Source: an uncultured Desulfovibrionaceae bacterium
Lineage (GTDB): Bacteria; Desulfobacterota; Desulfovibrionia; Desulfovibrionales; Desulfovibrionaceae
Assembly: GCA_947037905.1 (NCBI GenBank)
Contig: CAMQUX010000072.1
Span: forward strand, 1-6,885
Reading direction: 5' to 3'
Length of the DNA: 6,885 bases
The position numbers and the translations under genes are program-made. The notes beneath the pieces were generated by a model, which was not told the origin of the DNA, made no database searches, and saw nothing but the letters and a program-made list of their open reading frames with translations. This document shows positions 1-5,201 of this stretch, piece after piece. Every line of letters begins with the position of its first letter. Within the stretch, counting starts at the first letter, position 1.

Positions 1-615
1 TCTCCAAAAGAAGTTTTAATGCGCTTAAAAGCTTGTGGGCTTCGTATGCTCCCAGGTGGTGGTGCTGAAATCTTTACAGAGTCCATTAGAGAACAAATCT
101 GTGCGAAAAAAAGCTCCACAAAAAGCTGGCTCGCCATTCATGAAACTGCTCATGAGCTAGGTATTAAAACAAATGCCACTATGCTTTTTGGACATATTGA
201 AAAAAGAGAACACCGCATTGAGCATTTAGATTTACTACGCAAACAGCAAGATAAATCTTCAGGGTTCACATGTTTTATACCACTCCCCTTTCAAACTGAA
301 AATAACGAACTGAGCCATATAACAGCACTTACAGGCTTAGAGATCCTGCGAACTATTGCAGTTTCTCGTCTTATGCTTGATAATATTGCGCACATAAAAG
401 CATACTGGGTTATGCTAAGCGTAAAACTTGCGCAAGCTGCACTTTATTATGGTGCAAACGATTTAGATGGAACTATTATCGAAGAAAAAATAGGGCACAC
501 CGCAGGGGCTAAATCGGAACAAGCATTAACCGTGCAAGAACTAGAAAATATGATCACACGCTGTGGCTTTAATGCTGTTGAGCGGAACTCGCTCTTCCAA
601 ATAGTCTCTAAATAA
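1..615 (+). CDS. mqnE: Aminofutalosine synthase MqnE, 3' part (N-terminus outside the window)
   Basis: Radical-SAM enzyme of the futalosine menaquinone pathway; the family adds a SAM-derived adenosyl radical to 3-[(1-carboxyvinyl)oxy]benzoate to make 6-amino-6-deoxyfutalosine in the cytosol. The frame is open from base 1 (S-P-K-E-V-L) to the TAA at 613-615, giving 204 visible residues; the internal ATG at 19 is not the true start. Visible family blocks are PGGGAEIF (residues 18-25), the WLAIHETAHELG stretch, TNATMLFGHIE followed by HRIEHL, GF-CFIPLPF, and a C-terminal YYGANDLDGTIIEEKIGHTAGA block. The FIPLPF and GANDLDGT blocks fit MqnE better than MqnC. Alignment with the downstream paralogue MqnC places the first visible residue near MqnC residue 155, so roughly 150 or more residues, including the CX3CX2C iron-sulfur motif, lie upstream. 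No frameshift is seen. No convincing hairpin terminator follows the stop. Confidence 0.9.
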   Translation, partial: SPKEVLMRLKACGLRMLPGGGAEIFTESIREQICAKKSSTKSWLAIHETAHELGIKTNATMLFGHIEKREHRIEHLDLLRKQQDKSSGFTCFIPLPFQTENNELSHITALTGLEILRTIAVSRLMLDNIAHIKAYWVMLSVKLAQAALYYGANDLDGTIIEEKIGHTAGAKSEQALTVQELENMITRCGFNAVERNSLFQIVSK

Positions 616-677
616 TTTTTCTCTACCATTTAAGAATGTAGATAATTTAAAAATACACTCTTTTAAAAATAGAGATA

Positions 678-709
678 ATTTAGCGATTTAGCAATTTAGC
701 AATTTAAAA
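678..709. repeat. Short tandem octamer array (ATTTAGCA-like)
   Basis: Units ATTTAGCG (678-685), ATTTAGCA (686-693) and ATTTAGCA (694-701) are followed by a decayed unit ATTTAAAA (702-709). It lies in the 288-nt gap between mqnE and mqnC. The rest of this gap (616-903) is low-complexity AT-rich DNA with scattered GATAATTTA and TTTAAG words, no plausible gene and no clear terminator. The array is short and may reflect simple polymerase slippage; a regulatory role is not shown. Confidence 0.6.
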
Positions 710-712
710 ATA

Positions 713-740
713 ATTAAAAAATATGATTATTAAAAAATAT
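713..740. repeat. 12-bp direct repeat ATTAAAAAATAT
   Basis: ATTAAAAAATAT occurs at 713-724 and again at 729-740, separated by GATT, directly after the octamer array. Both copies contain an A6 run and their starts are 16 bp apart. This is probably low-complexity drift in AT-rich DNA; an A-tract-bent segment upstream of mqnC is possible but unproven. Confidence 0.5.
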
Positions 741-890
741 AACGATTTAAGCATATCAAAGGTTTAAGATAGTAAGAGTCTAATATATTGATTGCTTAAC
801 ACATGGACTTTTTAGAAATAGAAATAATTTAAGAGCGTAAACAAAAGCTCACTACAAAAAATAGACTCTCAATAAAATATAAGCAGTAAA

Positions 891-896
891 AAAGGA
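891..896 (+). promoter_or_regulatory. Ribosome binding site of mqnC
   Basis: AAAGGA lies 7 nt before the ATG at 904. It is a good Shine-Dalgarno with normal spacing and it fixes the start of mqnC. No strong -35/-10 pair was recognised in the AT-rich leader; a weak TTGATT (788-793), 17 nt, TTTAGA (811-816) combination exists but is not called as a promoter. Confidence 0.65.
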
Positions 897-903
897 TTCT
901 TTT

Positions 904-1998
904 ATGAGTACTCAAATAGATACATTACTCAGTCAAGCCATCAAAGGGCAGCGTATAAACGAAGATGATGCGCTCTATCTTTTAGAAAATGCATCACTGC
1001 ATGAGCTTGCTTTTGCCGCGCACCAAATACGTCTGCGCCTGCATCCAGAAAATATGGTCACTTATGTGGCAGATAGAAATATTAACTATTCTAATATATG
1101 CAGCTGTGCGTGTAAATTTTGTGCTTTTTATAAGGCAGAAAATGAAACTGGCGCCTATGTTATTAAAAACGAAGAGCTTGCGCAAAAAATTGAGGAAACC
1201 ATCGCACTCGGTGGCACACAGATACTTATGCAAGGCGGACATCATCCAAATCTTCCTTTTTCCTTTTATGAAGATATGCTCACGTTTATAAAAAACAACT
1301 GGGATATTCATATTCATGCATTTTCGCCACCAGAAATAATCTATTTTACCGAGCTTTATAATAGACCGCTCGAGGACATTTTAAAAAGTCTTCAAAAAGC
1401 AGGTTTGCAATCCATACCAGGGGGCGGGGCTGAAATTTTGGTGGATTCTGTGCGAACACAGGTGTCTCCAAATAAATGCTCTCGCGATAAATGGCTATCT
1501 GTTATGGAAAAAGCACATGAGCTTGGAATGAAAACAACTGCTACCATGATGTTTGGGCATGTGGAAGAGAAAAAAGATATCATCGAACATCTCTCAGTGC
1601 TTAGAATTTTACAAGATAAAACAAAAGGCTTCACAGCGTTTATACCATGGACTTTTCAACCAGATAACACCGCACTAAAAAGTACAAAAGCCACAAGTGT
1701 TGAGTATTTAAAAGTACTTGCAATCTCTCGCATTATGCTCGACAATTTTGATAATATACAAGTTTCGTGGGTTACCATGGGCGCAGATATAGCACAGCTT
1801 GCACTTTTTCATGGTGGAAATGATTTCGGATCCCTTATGATAGAAGAAAATGTGGTGAAAGCAGCTGGCGTATCTTATAGTCTTTCAAGGGAACATATAC
1901 ACGCACTTATAGCGGACGCAGGCTTTAGTCCGCAACAGCGCACGATGGATTATTCTTTAATCACAATGGATTATACTTTAATCGCAAATAAAAAATAA
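904..1998 (+). CDS. mqnC: Cyclic dehypoxanthine futalosine synthase MqnC
   Basis: Radical-SAM enzyme that converts dehypoxanthine futalosine into cyclic dehypoxanthine futalosine, the ring-forming step of futalosine-dependent menaquinone synthesis; cytosolic. The 364-residue length is normal for the family. The [4Fe-4S]/SAM motif CX3CX2C is C66-C70-C73, preceded by the family-typical NYSN and followed by AFYK; an extra cysteine, C68, lies inside the motif. Other conserved blocks are QGGHHP (110-115), PGGGAE (172-177), TTATMMFGHVE (211-221), GF-AFIPWTFQPDNT (242-256) and GGNDFGS-MIEENVV (304-318). FIPWTFQP and NDFGS-MIEENVV identify MqnC rather than MqnE. The ATG at 904 has AAAGGA 7 nt upstream. 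The C-terminus carries a 7-residue tandem duplication (residues 348-361) and then ends in NKK. The gene is paralogous to mqnE just upstream. Confidence 0.94.
   Translation: MSTQIDTLLSQAIKGQRINEDDALYLLENASLHELAFAAHQIRLRLHPENMVTYVADRNINYSNICSCACKFCAFYKAENETGAYVIKNEELAQKIEETIALGGTQILMQGGHHPNLPFSFYEDMLTFIKNNWDIHIHAFSPPEIIYFTELYNRPLEDILKSLQKAGLQSIPGGGAEILVDSVRTQVSPNKCSRDKWLSVMEKAHELGMKTTATMMFGHVEEKKDIIEHLSVLRILQDKTKGFTAFIPWTFQPDNTALKSTKATSVEYLKVLAISRIMLDNFDNIQVSWVTMGADIAQLALFHGGNDFGSLMIEENVVKAAGVSYSLSREHIHALIADAGFSPQQRTMDYSLITMDYTLIANKK
1945..1986 (+). repeat. In-frame 21-bp tandem duplication at the 3' end of mqnC
   Basis: Bases 1945-1965 and 1966-1986 are adjacent copies of a 21-nt unit differing at two positions by direct comparison. 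They encode MDYSLIT and MDYTLIA. The unit length is a multiple of three, so the frame is kept, and the stop follows three codons later. It extends the extreme C-terminus beyond the conserved AGF-P-QR segment, so it should not touch the catalytic barrel. Confidence 0.85.
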
Positions 1999-2073
1999 AA
2001 TAAAATATCATTGTATATAGTCATTATCCTTATGTGATTATATATGATTATTGTTGTACATAATATAGAGCAA

Positions 2074-2139
2074 ATCTAGTGTATAGCTAGATATAATATA
2101 CAGATATCTATACTGTACAGTTAGATAATTTCTAGAAAT
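2074..2139. promoter_or_regulatory. Palindrome cluster around a TATAAT box, candidate mqnA promoter/operator
   Basis: Three dyads lie within 66 bp. The first is ATCTAG (2074-2079), 7 nt, CTAGAT (2087-2092). The second is ATCTA (2106-2110), one unpaired T, the perfect palindrome ACTGTACAGT (2112-2121) and then TAGAT (2122-2126, adjacent). The third is the 12-bp palindrome ATTTCTAGAAAT (2128-2139). A perfect TATAAT hexamer (2092-2097) sits between the first two, so a transcript would start near 2104, about 107 nt before mqnA. No good -35 hexamer is visible at the expected distance. The first two dyads share ATCTA/TAGAT outer arms and their centres are about 33 bp apart, roughly three helical turns. 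No T-run suggests a terminator. The dyads are seen; the regulatory role is inferred. Confidence 0.35.
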
Positions 2140-2210
2140 ATTTTTATTGCTACATAGATAATGTAAGGCAAGTAAATAATTGGGTCGAGTTCTTTAGTAA
2201 AATTTTTACA

Positions 2211-3053
2211 ATGAGTAAGTATATGAAAATAACTCTTGGTCGCATATCTTTTTTAAATGTACTCCCAATCTATCACGCTTTAGATGAAGGAATTATAAAG
2301 CACAACTGTGAGCTTATATATGGAACCCCTGCTGAGCTAAATGTGCTGATACGAGAAAAAAAATTAGCTATTTCGTCCTGCTCATCTATTGAGTACGCTA
2401 AAAATCCAGAAGAATATTTAATAGTGCCAAATCTCTCTATTGCAAGTAATACCGCAGTACAAAGCGTTTTACTGCTCTCTAAAGTACCTATCGAAGAACT
2501 AGATAAAAAAGAGATACTTGTAAGTGAACAAACACATAGCTCTAGGGCGCTTTTACATATATTACTAAAAGACTACTATAATATAGATGTAGAATATAAA
2601 ACAGCAAGTGCCAGCTCTTCTTTAAAAAATAATATTTTCCCCGATGCTTTCCTGTGTATTGGTGATGAGGCATTAGCGCTCAAAACCCATAAGAAATATC
2701 CATTTCAAATGGATTTAAGTGCCACATGGAAAAAATGGACGAATCTTCCCTTTGTATTTGGCTTATGGATTGTTCAAAAAGATATAGCAACGAAATTCCC
2801 TGTAGAAACTATAGAAGCTATAAATAATCTCTATGCTTCAAAAAAATGGGGACTTGAAAATTATCCGTTATTAATAGATGTGGCAGAAAAAAGATATCCG
2901 CTCTCAAAAGAAATTATCAGCTCCTACTTTCCTGCACTGTATTATGATTTGGCAGAAGAGGAAATTTGTGCGTTAAATTTATTTTATGAGAAATTGCATA
3001 AATTTGCATTAATAGATACATGCCCTGAGCTTAAATTTCTACAACTAAAGTAA
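2211..3053 (+). CDS. mqnA: Chorismate dehydratase MqnA
   Basis: First enzyme of the futalosine pathway: it dehydrates chorismate to 3-[(1-carboxyvinyl)oxy]benzoate, the substrate of MqnE. The family has a periplasmic-binding-protein-like two-lobe fold but is cytosolic, and no signal peptide is present here. Diagnostic blocks are GRISFLNVLPIYHAL (residues 10-24, with the conserved Asn at 16), YGTPAELNVLI (37-47), AISSCSSIEYA (53-63), the serine-rich SEQTHSSRALL (105-115), IGDEAL (150-155) and DLSATWKKWTNLPFVFGLW (168-186). The total of 280 residues is typical. The start is uncertain: the ATG at 2211 has no clear Shine-Dalgarno, while the ATG at 2223 (GAG seven nt upstream) would give MKITLGRISFLN, closer to family N-termini. 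The gene is 212 nt downstream of mqnC and may have its own promoter. A hairpin with a short T-run follows the gene. Confidence 0.92.
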   Translation: MSKYMKITLGRISFLNVLPIYHALDEGIIKHNCELIYGTPAELNVLIREKKLAISSCSSIEYAKNPEEYLIVPNLSIASNTAVQSVLLLSKVPIEELDKKEILVSEQTHSSRALLHILLKDYYNIDVEYKTASASSSLKNNIFPDAFLCIGDEALALKTHKKYPFQMDLSATWKKWTNLPFVFGLWIVQKDIATKFPVETIEAINNLYASKKWGLENYPLLIDVAEKRYPLSKEIISSYFPALYYDLAEEEICALNLFYEKLHKFALIDTCPELKFLQLK

Positions 3054-3095
3054 TATATCAGTATATTCCTAGGTCTATTGTATGATCTGTTATAA

Positions 3096-3117
3096 AGTCT
3101 ATTTATAGACTGTTTTT
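3096..3117 (+). terminator. Probable Rho-independent terminator after mqnA
   Basis: AGTCTA (3096-3101), loop TTTA, TAGACT (3106-3111), then G and five T residues (3113-3117). The stem is perfect but only six base pairs with two G-C pairs, so it is weak. It lies 43 nt after the mqnA stop and separates the menaquinone genes from the deaminase-ribD pair. A second, all A/T hairpin (AATATA 3052-3057, TATATT 3062-3067) overlaps the mqnA stop and has no T-run. Confidence 0.5.
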
Positions 3118-3187
3118 ACGAGCTATTTTTTAAGTAAACTAAAACTAACAAGAACACATAATTAGTTAATAATACATCTTAAAAAAG

Positions 3188-3196
3188 TTATCCACG
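3188..3196 (+). promoter_or_regulatory. DnaA-box-like 9-mer TTATCCACG
   Basis: Differs from the canonical strong DnaA box TTATCCACA only at the last base. It lies 44 nt upstream of the dCMP deaminase start, in the leader. DnaA is known to regulate some nucleotide-metabolism genes in other bacteria, but one imperfect 9-mer in AT-rich DNA can occur by chance. Confidence 0.2.
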
Positions 3197-3208
3197 CTCA
3201 TATTTAAG

Positions 3209-3234
3209 ATACTATTTAATTAGTATATAAGGAG
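3209..3234 (+). promoter_or_regulatory. Inverted repeat next to the ribosome binding site of the dCMP deaminase gene
   Basis: ATACTA (3209-3214), 6-nt loop, TAGTAT (3221-3226) is a perfect dyad ending 3 nt before the Shine-Dalgarno AGGAG (3230-3234), which is 5 nt from the ATG at 3240. The RBS is strong and fixes the start. The dyad could be an operator, a 5' mRNA stem or a chance AT palindrome; the RBS itself is not inside the stem. Confidence 0.5.
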
Positions 3235-3239
3235 ATTTT

Positions 3240-3701
3240 ATGAGCCGTTCTTCTTGGGATGAATATTTCATGAACATAGCCCACACCGTTGCAGAGCGTT
3301 CCACTTGCCTGCGCCGAAAAGTTGGCGCTATTGCAGTTAAAGATAATAGAATACTTGCAACAGGATATAATGGCGCGCCTACAAATACCGCTCATTGTTT
3401 TGATGTTGGTTGTTTGCGAGAACAATTACAAGTCCCTTCAGGAACAAAACACGAACTTTGTAGAGCGCTGCATGCGGAGCAAAATATTCTCGTACAGTGT
3501 GCCGTTCATGGTATATCTATAAAAGGTGCAACCATCTACTGCACAACTCAGCCATGTATCATCTGTACTAAAATGCTCATAAATGCTCAAATTGAAGCTG
3601 TCTATTTTTCAGAATCCTATCCCGATGAATTTGCACTACAAATGATAGCTGAGACTGATATTATCTACAAATTTATGGAAGGCGATTTTGGAAAAAAATA
3701 A
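3240..3701 (+). CDS. comEB: dCMP deaminase (ComEB type)
   Basis: Zinc-dependent deoxycytidylate deaminase of the cytidine-deaminase fold, expected to convert dCMP to dUMP for thymidylate synthesis. The 153 residues match the short bacterial family. Catalytic zinc motifs are HAE (78-80, with E80 the proton shuttle) and PCXXC (P105, C106, C109). The dCMP-deaminase hallmark GYNGAP (42-47) precedes H52-C53, and C58 and H71 add a second Cys/His set that may bind a structural zinc, as known in the family. GCLRE (57-61), VPSG (65-68) and HELCRALHAEQN (71-82) are strongly family-like. AGGAG 5 nt upstream supports the start. The last 14 nt overlap the ribD start, so the two genes are probably cotranscribed and translationally coupled. 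Competence is not implied by the ComEB name. A general cytidine/CMP deaminase is less likely given the GYNGAP and HELCR blocks. Confidence 0.9.
   Translation: MSRSSWDEYFMNIAHTVAERSTCLRRKVGAIAVKDNRILATGYNGAPTNTAHCFDVGCLREQLQVPSGTKHELCRALHAEQNILVQCAVHGISIKGATIYCTTQPCIICTKMLINAQIEAVYFSESYPDEFALQMIAETDIIYKFMEGDFGKK
3677..3682 (+). promoter_or_regulatory. Ribosome binding site of ribD inside the comEB end
   Basis: GGAAGG lies 5 nt before the TTG at 3688, inside the last codons of the deaminase gene. It favours the TTG start over the ATG at 3706, which has no well-spaced Shine-Dalgarno. Confidence 0.6.
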
Positions 3702-4806
3702 ATTCATGCTCCACGCCATAGCTCTTGCTGAAAAGGGACGAAAAAACACCGCACCAAACCCGTGTGTGGGTGCTGTTCTTGTTCAAAATAATATAGTTGT
3801 AGCAGAAGGATATCATGAATTTTTTGGAAAAGAGCATGCAGAAATTGCTTGCTTAGAAGATGCATGCAAAAAAAATATCAACCCAGCAGATTGTGAACTA
3901 TACGTGAGCTTAGAGCCTTGTAATCATTTTGGAAAAACCCCGCCCTGCACACATGCTATTATAGATGCTCACATTAAAAAAGTTTACATAGGCACAAAAG
4001 ATACCACCAAGCACGCAAGTGGTGGCATGAAATATCTTGAAGAAAATAATATAGAATGTGTTTGTGGTATAGAAGAAGAAAAAGCAAGAAACCTTATAGC
4101 AGATTTTTTATACTGGCAAAATACACAACTCCCTTATATTACAATTAAACTTGCTTCGACTTTAGATGGCTATATTGCAGGCGGACTTAAAAAACAAGAA
4201 ATGCTCTCCTGTGAAAAATCTCTTATAGATGTGCAAAATTTGCGTTCAAAAACAGACGCAATACTTATTGGCGGGAATACCTTTAGAACAGACAACCCCG
4301 CGCTCACTTGCAGATTAGACGGCTATTCAGGTACACAGCCAAAAGCACTCATACTCACAAAAAATTTACCAACAGCACATACCGCAAAAATACTAACAGA
4401 ACGCGCACAGGATGTTTTTTTCCTCACAACAGAAGAGCAAGCAAAAACAAACACTGCAAATGCGCTTAAAAATATGGGTTGCCATATTATAGCAATTAAA
4501 GAAGAAAATGGTATACTACAATTAACAGATGCTTTAAAAACCCTCTATAAAGAACATGCCATATATAGAATCCTTTGCGAAGGTGGAGGAATGCTTGCAG
4601 AAACGCTCTTAGCACAAAATCTTGCAAAAGAACTTATTTACTATATTTGCCCAAAAATCTTTGCTGGCGAAAAAGGTGTTAAGTCTTTCTATGGCGCAAA
4701 GCATGAATCTTTAAATGATAGTTATACTTTAGAACTTATGGATACAAAAATATTAGATAACGATATACAGTTGCATTATAAAATCTGCCAAGCAAAACAT
4801 ACATAA
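3688..4806 (+). CDS. ribD: Bifunctional riboflavin biosynthesis protein RibD (deaminase/reductase)
   Basis: Two-step cytosolic riboflavin enzyme: it deaminates 2,5-diamino-6-ribosylamino-4(3H)-pyrimidinone 5'-phosphate, then reduces the ribosyl chain with NADPH. The N-terminal zinc deaminase domain (about 1-145) shows TAPNPCVGAV (21-30), HAE (50-52) and the RibD-specific PC-X8-C arrangement (C78 and C87, in EPCNHFGKTPPCTHAI). The C-terminal reductase domain (about 148-370) begins ITIKLASTLDGYIA (151-164) and carries DAILIGGNTFRTDNPALTCR (190-209) and CEGGGMLAETLL (297-308). The usual VH-LR segment reads VQNLR. At 372 residues both domains are full length. The chosen start is TTG, overlapping comEB by 14 nt with GGAAGG upstream; an ATG at 3706 would remove six residues. 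No ribE, ribBA or ribH follows; a 395-nt gap and a chemoreceptor gene come next. No FMN riboswitch was recognised upstream. Confidence 0.93.
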   Translation: MEKNKFMLHAIALAEKGRKNTAPNPCVGAVLVQNNIVVAEGYHEFFGKEHAEIACLEDACKKNINPADCELYVSLEPCNHFGKTPPCTHAIIDAHIKKVYIGTKDTTKHASGGMKYLEENNIECVCGIEEEKARNLIADFLYWQNTQLPYITIKLASTLDGYIAGGLKKQEMLSCEKSLIDVQNLRSKTDAILIGGNTFRTDNPALTCRLDGYSGTQPKALILTKNLPTAHTAKILTERAQDVFFLTTEEQAKTNTANALKNMGCHIIAIKEENGILQLTDALKTLYKEHAIYRILCEGGGMLAETLLAQNLAKELIYYICPKIFAGEKGVKSFYGAKHESLNDSYTLELMDTKILDNDIQLHYKICQAKHT

Positions 4807-4901
4807 CTTTTAACAAGATACTATGGCTTTTATACACAAATAAAATACTCCTAAAAATATTTCTAAAAACACTTTTTGCAAACATTATTTACACTTATTT
4901 A

Positions 4902-4930
4902 CATAAGCAATATATTTAAAAAAGCTTATG
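4902..4930. repeat. Inverted repeat CATAAGC/GCTTATG
   Basis: A perfect 7-bp inverted repeat, CATAAGC at 4902-4908 and GCTTATG at 4924-4930, spans an A/T-only 15-nt spacer. It overlaps two of the DnaA-box-like words. It could be a protein-binding dyad or a weak RNA stem; no T-run follows, so a terminator is unlikely. Confidence 0.4.
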
Positions 4931-5011
4931 GACAAAGTCATTATTAAATAAAATGCTTCGCTATTCTGTCCTACACCTATATACACTGCTAACATTATTC
5001 ACTATTGAAAT

Positions 5012-5035
5012 ATTTTATTTTATATTTTATTTTAA
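5012..5035. repeat. 12-bp AT tandem repeat
   Basis: ATTTTATTTTAT (5012-5023) is followed directly by ATTTTATTTTAA (5024-5035), differing at one position. It is low-complexity DNA upstream of the candidate MCP promoter. Confidence 0.5.
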
Positions 5036-5072
5036 GCGCTACTATTTTATAAATATCATAATATTTCGAAAC

Positions 5073-5100
5073 TAAAGAAAATAAAAATTCTGTACGATAT
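5073..5100 (+). promoter_or_regulatory. Possible sigma-28 (FliA) promoter of the MCP gene
   Basis: TAAAGAAA (5073-5080) resembles the flagellar sigma-28 -35 element TAAAGTTT, and TACGATAT (5093-5100) shares the CGATA core of GCCGATAA. The spacer is 12 nt where 11 is usual. Transcription would begin near 5107, about 95 nt before the ATG. Chemoreceptor genes are common sigma-28 targets, which makes the match more credible, but a one-base spacing deviation and AT-rich context keep this tentative. A TACAAT hexamer (5102-5107) could serve a sigma-70 promoter instead, though no -35 is visible. Confidence 0.35.
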
Positions 5101-5201
5101 ATACAATGAGCTATAAATATACAGTAGCTATTTCATCTAAATACTTAGCAATATTAGCTAAATATATTTTACCTTTCTATACCCTAAAAAAAGAGTACTC
5201 T

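Larger units (their letters stand above)
4807..5201. other. Long AT-rich intergenic region between ribD and the MCP gene
   Basis: No convincing gene is present. A 40-codon ATG frame (4953-5075) encodes a very hydrophobic peptide but has no Shine-Dalgarno and lies in T-rich sequence. No strong terminator follows ribD; the best structure is AAAAA-CAC-TTTTT (4865-4877), which is only A/T. DnaA-box-like words occur at 4830-4838 (TTATACACA, which fits TTWTNCACA), and at 4885-4893, 4895-4903 and 4926-4934, each with one mismatch. Other structure comprises an inverted repeat at 4902-4930, a 12-bp tandem repeat at 5012-5035, a distant dyad TTGAAATATT (5005-5014)/AATATTTCGA (5060-5069) and TTAGC (5145-5149)/GCTAA (5157-5161). 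A possible sigma-28 promoter is at 5073-5100. Confidence 0.6.

Noticed and set aside
447..629. Minus-strand open frame opposite the mqnE end
   Set aside because: It mirrors a strongly conserved mqnE coding region, has no recognisable protein features, and is a shadow frame.
994..1317. Frames overlapping mqnC on both strands
   Set aside because: They overlap the iron-sulfur motif region of mqnC in other frames and lack ribosome binding sites or family similarity.
1..1998. mqnE and mqnC as a recent gene duplication
   Set aside because: The proteins share the radical-SAM framework but have distinct MqnE and MqnC signatures, so they are ancient paralogues with different functions.
2112..2121. 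ACTGTACAGT as a LexA (SOS) box
   Set aside because: The known proteobacterial CTGT-ACAG site needs an 8-nt spacer between half-sites; here the halves are directly joined.
3054..3239. FMN riboswitch upstream of the comEB-ribD unit
   Set aside because: The conserved RFN-element blocks were not recognised; the leader is AT-rich with only short hairpins.
4953..5075. 40-codon hydrophobic open frame in the ribD-MCP gap (possible small membrane protein)
   Set aside because: No Shine-Dalgarno, and its hydrophobicity follows from T-rich repeats (including the 12-bp tandem repeat). Such frames are expected by chance in this composition.
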